Shown: piece after piece, positions 1 through 5,921 of the stretch
Position numbering within the stretch: the first letter of the stretch is position 1
How the letters are laid out: each line of letters starts with the position of its first letter
NCBI GenBank assembly: GCA_000436735.1
Contig: FR887224.1
Span: forward strand, 15,003 to 24,434
Source: Firmicutes bacterium CAG:170
GTDB taxonomy: Bacteria > Bacillota > Clostridia > Oscillospirales > Oscillospiraceae
Length of the DNA stretch: 9,432 bases
Direction: 5' to 3'
Notes under the pieces: model-generated
What the model was told of the DNA's origin: nothing
The model's input: only the letters and a program-made list of their open reading frames with translations
Databases searched by the model: none
Position numbers and translations under genes: made by a program

Positions 1-1106
1 TGGGGCCGGGGGCGCTGCGGGAGGTCCCCCGCCTGCTGGAGGAGTCACTTTCCGGCGGCGCACTGGGCATTTCGCTCGGGCTTGGCTACGCACCGGAGTG
101 CTTTTATACGACGCAGGAGCTGATCGCGGCGCTGGCTCCGCTGCGTGATAGCGGCGTTCCCATCACCGTTCACATGCGGCAGGAGGGCGCTGGCGTCGTG
201 GAGGCGCTGAGGGAAATGCTGACTGTGGCGCGGGCGCTCCGCACGCCGGTGCATATCAGCCACCTCAAGAGCATCGGAAAGGCCTACTGGGGCAGGTATA
301 TGCCGGAGATGCTGGCGCTGCTCACCCGCGCGCGGGAGGATGGCCTCGACGTGAGCTGCGACCTCTACCCCTATACGGCCGGCTCCACCCAGCTGATCCA
401 CGTCCTTCCGCCCGAGGCACAGGAGGGCGGCTTGGACACGCTGACGCAGAAGCTCCGCGTTCCGGAATTCCGCGCGGCCATGCGTGAGCGGATGCGAACC
501 GGTACGGATTTTGAAAATCTTTCGCTGCTCGTCGGCTGGGAGAACATTGACGTGTCCACCGTCACGCGGGAGGAAAACCGCCGCTTTGTCGGCCGCTCCG
601 TTGCGGAAATTTCCGCTGCGGAGGGCGTCGATCCCTTTGATTTTACATTCGACCTGCTGGCGTCGGAAAGCTGCGCCGTTACCATGATCGACCGCATCAC
701 TGCAAACGAGGATATCTGCGCGGCGCTGCGCGCGCCGTTCTCGTCCGTCATCTCCGATGCCACCTACCCCACCAGCGGCCTGCTGCATCCGCGCGTATAC
801 GGAAACTGCGCCCATCTGCTGGAGGAATATGTGCGCAGGCAGGGCGTCCTGACGCTGGAGCAGGCCGTCGAACGGCTCACCTCCCGGCCCGCGTCCGTGC
901 TCGGGCTTGCCGGGAAGGGCCGTCTCGCCGTCGGGATGGACGCAGACCTTTGCCTGTTTGACCCGGCGCGCATCCATGAGACCGCATCCTACGCCGCGCC
1001 GGAGCGCTGCGCGGAGGGCATGGACTATGTATTTGTCGGCGGCGTGCCCGTCATTGCCGAGGGACAATTTACCGACGCGGTAAACGGCTCCGTTCTGCGG
1101 AGTTGA
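1..1106 (+). CDS. N-acyl-D-amino-acid deacylase family amidohydrolase, 5'-truncated by window edge
   Basis: A zinc amidohydrolase of the D-aminoacylase type, which hydrolyses N-acyl-D-amino acids to a D-amino acid and a carboxylate in the cytoplasm. The frame is open from base 3 and gives 367 visible residues. Family members are about 480-530 residues, so roughly the first 130-160, including the first metal-ligand region, lie off the left edge. Seen: GALGISLGLGYAP near residue 20; HMRQEG with a metal-type His at visible residue 57; HISHLK (His 84/87), the second family zinc His; DLYPYTAGST; ISDATYPTSGLLHPRVYG with the conserved Asp at about 252; and the C-terminal beta-sandwich return KGRLAVGMDADLCLFDP. 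These motifs in this order are typical of D-aminoacylases and less so of dihydroorotases or urease-alpha relatives. Substrate (D-Glu, D-Asp or neutral acyl-D-amino acids) cannot be read from the sequence. It ends with TGA; no clear terminator follows before the next promoter. Confidence 0.87.
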   Translation, partial: GPGALREVPRLLEESLSGGALGISLGLGYAPECFYTTQELIAALAPLRDSGVPITVHMRQEGAGVVEALREMLTVARALRTPVHISHLKSIGKAYWGRYMPEMLALLTRAREDGLDVSCDLYPYTAGSTQLIHVLPPEAQEGGLDTLTQKLRVPEFRAAMRERMRTGTDFENLSLLVGWENIDVSTVTREENRRFVGRSVAEISAAEGVDPFDFTFDLLASESCAVTMIDRITANEDICAALRAPFSSVISDATYPTSGLLHPRVYGNCAHLLEEYVRRQGVLTLEQAVERLTSRPASVLGLAGKGRLAVGMDADLCLFDPARIHETASYAAPERCAEGMDYVFVGGVPVIAEGQFTDAVNGSVLRS

Positions 1107-1136
1107 GCGTTTTACCGGAGCATGTGTGTGCCGTTC

Positions 1137-1165
1137 TTGCTTTTTCCCGCATTTTCCTGTAGAAT
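1137..1165 (+). promoter_or_regulatory. sigma-A-type promoter of the exonuclease gene
   Basis: A -35 element TTGCTT (1137-1142) and a -10 element TAGAAT (1160-1165) are separated by exactly 17 bp. Transcription would start near 1172, leaving a very short leader that is almost all ribosome binding site (GAGGTGAGG, 1174-1182) before the ATG at 1185. This suggests the exonuclease is transcribed independently of the deacylase upstream. Predicted from sequence only. Confidence 0.6.
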
Positions 1166-1184
1166 ATCCGCATGAGGTGAGGAT

Positions 1185-1871
1185 ATGCTGGATTCCCTGT
1201 TTGAAAAATTTGAACGCATCGTCGTGCTCGATACCGAGACGACAGGCATTGACTGCAAAAAGGACGAGATCATCGAGCTGGCTGCCGCCAGCGTCACGCC
1301 CGGCGGCATCGAGTCGGAGATGGACGTGTTCATCCGCCTGTCCGAGGGCCGGACGCTCCCGTCCATGATTACGCAGCTGACCGGCATCACGCCGGAGATG
1401 CTGACGCAGCAGGGCGTGGAAAAATGGGAGGCGGCGGCGCAGTTTGCTGCGGCCATCTCGCATCCGAACACCCTGATCGTGGCGTACAACGCACAGTTTG
1501 ACCTGTGCTTCCTGTATTATTTTCTGGCGCGGCTGGAGCTGGCCGACGCCCTCAAGGGCGTCAAAATGCTCGACGCCATGACGGTCTACAAGGATCGCCG
1601 CCAGTATCCGCACAAGCTCCAGAGCGCCATTGACGCCTACGGCGTCACGACCCAGAACACGCACCGCGCCGTGGACGACGCGAAGGCCGCGCTGGAGGTG
1701 CTCGACGCCATGGCGCGCGAGGAGGACGACCTTCTGCGCTACGTCAACCTCTTCGGCTACAACCCGAAGTATGGCGTCTCCGGCCCGCGCATCTCGTCGA
1801 TCACCTACCTCCCGCAGGGACGGTTCACGGGCGAGAAGCTCTATCACCAGAAGGCCCCGGCCCTGCTGTAA
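1185..1871 (+). CDS. DEDDh-type 3'-5' exonuclease (DnaQ/RNase T superfamily)
   Basis: A 228-residue stand-alone exonuclease domain that would remove nucleotides from 3' ends with two metal ions. ExoI is DTETTG (Asp16, Glu18). ExoII is YNAQFDLCFL (Asp106). ExoIII is HRAVDDA (His160, Asp165), spaced H-x4-D as in the DEDDh class used by the DnaQ epsilon proofreader, RNase T and PolC Exo domains. All four acidic residues and the catalytic His are present, so it should be active. About 60 C-terminal residues follow the core, containing NLFGYNPKYG and ISSITYLPQGR; I do not recognise them as a named domain. It is not fused to a polymerase, helicase or BRCT module, so whether it serves DNA proofreading/repair or RNA trimming is open. 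The ATG at 1185 is set by the adjacent GAGGTGAGG and matches the natural N-terminus just ahead of the first beta strand. Confidence 0.9.
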   Translation: MLDSLFEKFERIVVLDTETTGIDCKKDEIIELAAASVTPGGIESEMDVFIRLSEGRTLPSMITQLTGITPEMLTQQGVEKWEAAAQFAAAISHPNTLIVAYNAQFDLCFLYYFLARLELADALKGVKMLDAMTVYKDRRQYPHKLQSAIDAYGVTTQNTHRAVDDAKAALEVLDAMAREEDDLLRYVNLFGYNPKYGVSGPRISSITYLPQGRFTGEKLYHQKAPALL

Positions 1872-1899
1872 GGCACGGCCTTCTGCCGTAAAAGATCAA

Positions 1900-1933
1900 A
1901 AGGCCCGGCATGGAGCATCCCATGCCGGGCCTT
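1900..1933. terminator. bidirectional rho-independent terminator between convergent genes
   Basis: A perfect 14-bp GC-rich stem (AAGGCCCGGCATGG, 1900-1913, with its complement at 1920-1933) closes a 6-base loop, AGCATC. On the plus strand it is followed by GTATTTTC, a modest U tract. On the minus strand it is followed by TTTTGATC, because four A's precede the stem. It sits between the plus-strand exonuclease stop (1871) and the minus-strand HD gene stop (1974), so it can serve both. Confidence 0.85.
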
Positions 1934-1973
1934 GTATTTTCGGTGTTTCCTGATTTCGCAGACAGACGCCGCG

Positions 1974-2630
1974 TCAGATCAGCTGCTGCTCGTTGATCAT
2001 GAGCTTGAATTGCAGGCCCAGCTTTTCCGCCGCCTTCCGGCAGAGGATCATACGCGCCATGAAGATCTCGAAATAGTCCATGACGGAGCCCATATGCGTA
2101 TCGACGGTCAGCTTGAGCTTGATGAGCGTATGCGCCTCGTTGATCTTCAGCTCCGACTTTGTGACGGAGTAGTTCACGCGGTCATGGATATCGAACGTGG
2201 AAATGTCCGTGTTGCGGACGCGGCTGCGGCGGACGTCGGACTTGTCCGCCAGAATGAGCGCCGCCGCCATCGGATTGACCGGCACGCCGGTACCCTCGTC
2301 GTGATTGCCGATGGCCGTCGTGATGAGCGCGATCTCCTCCGGCTCAAAGCCCATGTTGTCGAGAATGCGGAAGGCCATGACGGCGCCGCTCTGGCTGTGA
2401 TCGACGCGGTTGACCAGATTGCCGATGTCGTGGAGATAGCCCGCGATCTTTGTCAGCTCCACCATCCGCTCCGGATAACCCAGCGTTTGCAGGATATAGC
2501 CCGCCTTCTCTGCAACAGCGGTCACATGCGCAAAGCTGTGCTCCGTGAAGCCAAGGGCGCTCAGGGAAGCATCGGCCTGCGCGATATAGGTATGGATTGC
2601 CTTGTCCTGGCGGATCTCTTCATAAGTCAT
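1974..2630 (-). CDS. HD-domain phosphohydrolase
   Basis: A 218-residue soluble protein of the HD metal-dependent phosphohydrolase superfamily. Visible metal/catalytic residues are His35 (EHSFAHV), the HD doublet His67-Asp68 (GYLHDIGN), His78 (VDHSQSG), His110 (IGNHDEGTG) and Asp129-Lys130 (ILADKSDVRRSRV). The extra histidines after the HD doublet and the ADKSD motif resemble the group that includes HD-GYP-like and YqeK-like enzymes. No GYP motif is present, so cyclic-di-GMP hydrolysis should not be assumed. The C-terminal 80 residues are an alpha/beta extension without membrane segments. Substrate is unknown; nucleotides or phosphate monoesters are the usual range. The ATG at 2630 is preceded on the minus strand by AGAGGTG with 7-base spacing. 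It is monocistronic and convergent with the exonuclease gene. Confidence 0.87.
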   Translation of the reverse strand: MTYEEIRQDKAIHTYIAQADASLSALGFTEHSFAHVTAVAEKAGYILQTLGYPERMVELTKIAGYLHDIGNLVNRVDHSQSGAVMAFRILDNMGFEPEEIALITTAIGNHDEGTGVPVNPMAAALILADKSDVRRSRVRNTDISTFDIHDRVNYSVTKSELKINEAHTLIKLKLTVDTHMGSVMDYFEIFMARMILCRKAAEKLGLQFKLMINEQQLI

Positions 2631-2651
2631 TCTTTTTCACCTCTTGCTTCC

Positions 2652-2680
2652 ATAATAACCGGAAAGCACGCCGCAGGCAA
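2652..2680 (-). promoter_or_regulatory. sigma-A-type promoter of the HD gene
   Basis: Read on the minus strand, TTGCCT (2680-2675) and TATTAT (2657-2652) are separated by 17 bp. A start near 2645 would leave a leader of about 15 bases holding the AGAGGTG ribosome binding site. The match is good but predicted by eye. Confidence 0.55.
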
Positions 2681-2735
2681 GCAAATTCTTGTAAAATCCA
2701 CATGAAATTCCGGACAAGGAGGCAACGGAGATGCG

Positions 2736-2946
2736 AGCCGGGGATGGGATACTCCGGCGAGATTCGGTCCGCATCAGACTGTGTACAGCTGCTTCTGCCG
2801 CTGGCGGGACGATGGGGCTCTGAAGAAGATCTTCGAGCTCTGCGCAGCCCCGGGCACTGGCGCGGAGCTGAGCCTGGATTCAACGTCGATCAAAGCATCC
2901 GTGCAGGCAGATTGTGGAATAAGAAAGCGAGCAAATGCTATAACAA
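2736..2946 (+). pseudogene. IS5-family transposase remnant
   Basis: The plus-strand frame in phase with 2781 reads, across the fragment, RFGPHQTVYS, then CRWRDDGALKKIFELCAAP, then LSLDSTSIKA, then ADCGIRKR. This is the order and spacing of the N-terminal part of IS5-family (IS427/ISL2-like) transposases: the P-x-RFGPHQTVYSRFxRWRDDG block, then the first catalytic Asp in the D-S-T motif, then the A-x-x-A-x-C/A-G-x-RK(K/R)G block. The rest of the DDE domain (second Asp, Glu) is absent and the frame continues into unrelated AT-richer sequence. Upstream the frame is degraded (GWDTPARFG where PWRDLPERFG is usual), and no start codon or terminal inverted repeats are evident. It is a dead fragment, not an active element. 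An AAGGAGG with an ATG 8 bases on (2716-2733) lies in another frame and gives only a 30-codon product, so I treat it as chance or decay. Family assignment is from motif recall. Confidence 0.7.
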
Positions 2947-3097
2947 CGTTTTCAATCGAAGCAGTAACAGATACCGAAACAAATTCGGTAGACTCAGGCA
3001 GCATTGTTTTATCCACCGATGTAGCCGGAACGATCATAAACTCTTTTACCAAGACTGTCTCTCTTCATCTCCGGCCAATCTGAAAAGCAATGCAAAA
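2947..3097. other. AT-richer intergenic stretch of unknown origin
   Basis: This segment is visibly lower in GC than all flanking genes. It is open in one plus frame (continuing the transposase frame to 3083) and in one minus frame (from a TTG at 3052 with a weak GAAGAG at 3066-3061). Both translations are Ser/Thr/Val-rich and I recognise neither. The minus frame runs straight through the antisense of the transposase fragment, which argues against it being a gene. Best read as non-coding debris left with the insertion remnant. Confidence 0.4.
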
Positions 3098-3131
3098 GCT
3101 CCTCTGTATGGTTTCATCCATACGGAGGAGC
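3098..3131 (-). terminator. rho-independent terminator of the GH13 gene
   Basis: A 14-bp stem (3098-3111 with 3118-3131, one G-T wobble) closes a 6-base loop. On the minus strand it is followed by TTTTGCATTGC. It lies about 95 bases beyond the glycosidase stop codon and has the right polarity for that gene. On the plus strand it is followed by a weaker CTTCTGTTTT, so it may also block plus-strand readthrough. In the 95 bases between stop and hairpin I see no gene. Confidence 0.7.
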
Positions 3132-3226
3132 CTTCTGTTTTACGGATACCCGTCAGCCGTTCCCGCTCAGAACACAACGGCCAGCAGCATCTTGAACGGT
3201 TCCTTCCGAAAAGCGCGTCAAAATGC

Positions 3227-4507
3227 TTACAGCTGGAAAATGACCGGCGTGCCGCTGCAGTGCAGCCGTCCGTTCTTCACCTCGACCGCCGTTCCGTCGA
3301 TCATGTTCCGGTAGCTGCCGTCCGGTGCGCTGACCGTGACATCCGCCGCTTTGGCGCGCAGCGAGAATACGCCGAGGAACTGCTTGCCGTCGCCGCCGCG
3401 CTCAAGAATGGCGATGTCGTTTTCATCGTCCGCCGACGCGCGGAACCAGTCCCGGCAGCCAAACTGCCGCTTCACCTCGGCCAGACGGCGCAGCAGCGCA
3501 CTGAGGTCGTGCCCGGTCTCCCGCTCGAACGGCTCCTTTTCAAAGAGGCTCGGCGTATGCGTGTTCTCAAACTCCTGCCCGCCGTAGAGCAGCGTTGTGC
3601 CCTTGAGGAAGTAGAGATAGGCTGTGTAATTCACGAGCGCCTGCTCGTCGTGTACGAAGGAGCAGATACGCGGCTGATCGTGGTTTTCCAGGAAGCGCAG
3701 CTTGTTGTAGTTCGCCGGATACATGGCCTCCTGAAAGTTCAGCATGTCCAGATAGTGACTCAGGGCGATCTTGCCCTGCAAATATTTGTCGAACGCCTCG
3801 CGCACATCGTATTCATATTCCAGATCGAACGCGGAGAATTCGTCAAAGTCCAGCGCGGAATAAATGCCCATCCGGCGCGCCATGCAGCCGTAGCTCTGGT
3901 GCACCGTCTCCGCCAGCCAGATGCAGTCCGGGTTGACCTTGGCGACCGCCCGGCGCGCCTGCTGCCAGAACTCCAGCGGCACGAAGGAGGCCACGTCGCA
4001 GCGGAAGCCGTCCACCAGCTTCGCCCACATGATGAGGGTATCGGTCAGATACTGCCAAAGTTCCCGGTTGGTGTAGTCCAGATCGATCACGTCGGCCCAG
4101 TCGCCGACCTTGTTGCCGGGCTTTCCTTCCTTGTTGTGATAGAAATATTCCGGATGCTCGGCGTACAGGACGGAGTCCGCCGAGGTGTGGTTATACACCA
4201 CGTCGATCATGCATTTCATACCGCGCGCATGGATCTGCCGCACAAGCTCCTGAAAGTCCTCCATCGTCCCGTACTCCGGGTTGACGCTGCGGTAATCGCG
4301 GTTGGCATACGGGCAGCCCAGCGTGCCCTTCTTGCCCTGCACGCCGATGGGATGAATCGGCATGAGCCAGATGATATCCGTCCCGAGCGCGCGGATGCGG
4401 TCGAGATCGCCGATCACGGCGCGGAAGGTTCCTTCCGGCGTGTGGTTGCGGACATAGATGGAATAGATGATCTGATTCTGAAGTCTGGGATCGGTATTGA
4501 CTGCCAT
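3227..4507 (-). CDS. GH13 alpha-amylase-family glycosidase, cytoplasmic
   Basis: A 426-residue (beta/alpha)8-barrel glycoside hydrolase of family 13, acting on alpha-glucosidic bonds of maltodextrins or related sugars. The four GH13 signature regions are intact: region I DVVYNH (102-107), region II GFRCDVASF with Arg169 and nucleophile Asp171, region III LAETVH with acid/base Glu200, and region IV FLENHDQ with Asn275-His276-Asp277. The barrel entrance motifs IIWLMPIHPIG and CPYANRDYRSVNPEYGT are typical. No signal peptide is seen, so the enzyme should act inside the cell. The B domain is short and the C-terminal beta domain brief (residues about 350-426), giving a smaller protein than classical alpha-amylases. 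Specificity (alpha-glucosidase, neopullulanase-like, sucrose/trehalose-type) cannot be decided here. The ATG at 4507 follows AGGAGG with a 7-base spacing. It lies 54 bp downstream of the DUF4317 gene on the same strand. Confidence 0.93.
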   Translation of the reverse strand: MAVNTDPRLQNQIIYSIYVRNHTPEGTFRAVIGDLDRIRALGTDIIWLMPIHPIGVQGKKGTLGCPYANRDYRSVNPEYGTMEDFQELVRQIHARGMKCMIDVVYNHTSADSVLYAEHPEYFYHNKEGKPGNKVGDWADVIDLDYTNRELWQYLTDTLIMWAKLVDGFRCDVASFVPLEFWQQARRAVAKVNPDCIWLAETVHQSYGCMARRMGIYSALDFDEFSAFDLEYEYDVREAFDKYLQGKIALSHYLDMLNFQEAMYPANYNKLRFLENHDQPRICSFVHDEQALVNYTAYLYFLKGTTLLYGGQEFENTHTPSLFEKEPFERETGHDLSALLRRLAEVKRQFGCRDWFRASADDENDIAILERGGDGKQFLGVFSLRAKAADVTVSAPDGSYRNMIDGTAVEVKNGRLHCSGTPVIFQL

Positions 4508-4533
4508 AAAAAACCTCCTGAATGCATATTTTC

Positions 4534-4549
4534 GGGCCGGTTTCGGCCC
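4534..4549. other. small hairpin in the DUF4317-GH13 gap
   Basis: GGGCCG (4534-4539) and CGGCCC (4544-4549) form a 6-bp GC stem with the tetraloop GTTT. On the coding (minus) strand it is followed by GAAAATAT, not a U tract, so it is unlikely to terminate transcription fully. It could protect or partly attenuate a message running from DUF4317 into the glycosidase gene. On the plus strand a CTTTTCT follows, but no plus-strand gene needs it. Confidence 0.4.
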
Positions 4550-4561
4550 CTTTTCTGTGAT

Positions 4562-5689
4562 TTACTCCGGCATCTGGATGCTGACGCCGTTGACCTCCAC
4601 GCCGTCGTCCGCGCGGATGAGCAGATACGGCACGCCGCCGAGCAGCCGCGTTTCCAACAGGTCCTTGCGGTCGGGCGCGACCTGAATGACCACGTCCGGG
4701 GTCTTGACCTCGAACTTTTTCGGCGTAATGATGTTGCGCGGGCTGAGCTGCGCGTCCTCGCCGAACTCGCGGTCATATTCGACGCTGAAAGCGGCAAGAT
4801 GCTCCTCCGAAACGCCGCAGTCGGCGAGGACGGACTTCACGTCCTCCTTCGTGACCGTGAGCGGATCGGGGTCCTTCGTCTCCTTATGCACCTCGATGCG
4901 CTGGCACAGCTCATTGTGGACGGATTCCACGACCTTCAGGTCGCATTCCTTGTCCAGCGCGCCCAGCACCGACTGGAACGATGCGCGCTGCTCCTCCGCC
5001 GGCATCGGCGGCTGTACACGGAACAGGCCCTCGATCAGCTCCGCGTGATTGTCCGCAGCGTTCTTCGTATAATAGAGCACATCGTAGATATTCGGCCGGC
5101 GGCCGTCAAAGGCCGGGAACAGGAAGCCGAGCTCCGGTGCGGAGGCCGTCCAGCCCGGAGACTGGAGCTTGAAGCTCTTTTCCTCCGCGCAGTAGCTCAG
5201 CGCGGGCTTCGAGGGCTTGACCGGGCAGACGGCGCAGAGGATGTAGGAGAAAACGGTATCCCCGTCCTCGAGCGCAGCGCCGTCGCGCGCCTTGAAGGGC
5301 ACGTCATAGCTCTCGTGGGCCAGCAGGATGAGATAGTGCCCCTCGATGGAGAGCGAATCGATCACGGTCTGGTAAAACTGCCGGAGCGTTTCCTCGTCTG
5401 TGAGCTTCGTCTCGCGCAGCTTCATGAGCAAACGGTGCTCGTCGCTGTCCGCGACCTGCTGGGTGCGGAAGGTCAGGTCGAGCAGATTTTTGTCGATGGA
5501 GCCGGAGAGTGCCTTCTTGAGCAGGCCAAGATAAAGCTCCTTATCGTCCTCCGTGCAGATCGAAAGCGACTGCCGGAAGCTGGAGAGAATTTCGCGGCTG
5601 TCCGAAACGTAGCAGCCGTAAACGGATGTGATATTGGTGCGATCCGGGCGCAGACGCCGCCGCAGCTCGCCGATCTCTTTTTCAGTCAT
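4562..5689 (-). CDS. DUF4317 family protein
   Basis: A 375-residue protein matching, from recall of the family, the whole length of DUF4317, which is common in Clostridia and has no known function. Recognisable blocks are the N-terminal EIxELRRRLxPDRTNI with SVYGCYV, DLTFRTQQVADSDEHRLLM, GHYLILLAHESYDVPFKARDG, FSYILCAVCPVKPSKPALSY, APELGFLFPAFDGR and the C-terminal VEVNGVSI. No signal peptide, membrane segment or obvious catalytic motif is visible; it is acidic and probably cytoplasmic. I place the start at the ATG at 5689, because family members begin M-(T/N)-x-KEI and an AAAGGA sequence lies 10 bases upstream. The frame extends upstream to an ATG at 5734, but that extension would encode the promoter -10 region. 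It probably shares a transcript with the GH13 gene downstream, but nothing in the sequence connects their functions. Confidence 0.88.
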   Translation of the reverse strand: MTEKEIGELRRRLRPDRTNITSVYGCYVSDSREILSSFRQSLSICTEDDKELYLGLLKKALSGSIDKNLLDLTFRTQQVADSDEHRLLMKLRETKLTDEETLRQFYQTVIDSLSIEGHYLILLAHESYDVPFKARDGAALEDGDTVFSYILCAVCPVKPSKPALSYCAEEKSFKLQSPGWTASAPELGFLFPAFDGRRPNIYDVLYYTKNAADNHAELIEGLFRVQPPMPAEEQRASFQSVLGALDKECDLKVVESVHNELCQRIEVHKETKDPDPLTVTKEDVKSVLADCGVSEEHLAAFSVEYDREFGEDAQLSPRNIITPKKFEVKTPDVVIQVAPDRKDLLETRLLGGVPYLLIRADDGVEVNGVSIQMPE

Positions 5690-5724
5690 GGCTTTGATTT
5701 CCTTTACTGTCTTGGTGTTTTTAC

Positions 5725-5733
5725 AGTATAGCA
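5725..5733 (-). promoter_or_regulatory. extended -10 promoter of the DUF4317 gene
   Basis: On the minus strand TGC-TATACT (5733-5725) is an extended -10 element. No good -35 is present 17 bp upstream (TGGCGC). Transcription would start near 5718, leaving a leader of about 28 bases before the ATG at 5689. Confidence 0.55.
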
Positions 5734-5783
5734 CATTCCGCCGCGCTGCGCCAGAAAAAACGCTGTTCGCCGGGACGATTTTA

Positions 5784-5792
5784 TGTCATAAT
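5784..5792 (+). promoter_or_regulatory. extended -10 promoter of the hflK-hflC-LOR operon
   Basis: TGT-CATAAT (5784-5792) fits an extended -10 box; the -35 position is weak (TGTTCG, 5764-5769). Transcription from about 5799 would give a leader of some 120 bases to the ATG at 5922. It lies back to back with the DUF4317 promoter, the two -10 boxes being 56 bp apart, so a regulator bound here could affect both. Confidence 0.5.
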
Positions 5793-5799
5793 AGCTATG

Positions 5800-5917
5800 G
5801 GAGCCTTTTGCCGCGGCGGCTCCGGCGCTTTCCGGCAAATTCTGCGCGGAGGGCAGAACTTTTCTGCGCGGCGCTCGTCTAAAAAGCATACGGACAAGAT
5901 TCCGGAGGAAAGGAGCC
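5800..5917 (+). promoter_or_regulatory. structured leader of hflK with competing hairpins
   Basis: The predicted leader contains a 10-base direct repeat, TTCTGCGCGG (5840-5849 and 5862-5871). GCAGAA (5853-5858) lies between the copies and can pair with TTCTGC of either copy, giving mutually exclusive 6-bp hairpins with loops of 7 and 3 bases. In addition GGCTCC (5818-5823) can pair with GGAGCC at 5800-5805 or with the identical GGAGCC at 5912-5917, which overlaps the Shine-Dalgarno sequence AAAGGAG (5909-5915) of hflK. This could allow translation control, but short GC-rich complementarities to a Shine-Dalgarno are common, and no known riboswitch class is recognised. Confidence 0.3.
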
Positions 5918-5921
5918 TATT

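Noticed and set aside
45..1847. A 600-codon open frame on the minus strand
   Set aside because: It is antisense to the deacylase and exonuclease genes and spans their promoter and intergenic gap. Low-complexity Arg/Ala/His composition with no family similarity.
1932..2705. A 257-codon plus-strand frame over the HD gene
   Set aside because: It starts inside the terminator region and is antisense to the HD protein, which has the complete set of metal ligands, its own promoter and its own ribosome binding site.
2774..3052. A possible small minus-strand gene starting at TTG 3052 with a weak GAAGAG upstream
   Set aside because: It reads through the antisense of the transposase fragment, has a poor start signal, and its codon use does not match neighbouring genes. 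No family recognised.
2597..5731. A 1044-codon open frame on the plus strand
   Set aside because: It lies antisense to the GH13 and DUF4317 genes, whose families and catalytic motifs are clear on the minus strand. The product is Arg/His/Val/Leu-rich with no recognisable domain, as expected for the mirror frame of GC-rich codon use.
5690..5734. N-terminal extension of DUF4317 to the ATG at 5734
   Set aside because: The extra 15 residues would be encoded by the promoter -10 and ribosome-binding region. Family members start at the M-T-E-K-E-I equivalent.
5800..5880. Possible non-coding RNA gene or known riboswitch in the hflK leader
   Set aside because: No conserved riboswitch core or T-box/S-box feature was recognised. 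It is kept only as a structured-leader hypothesis.
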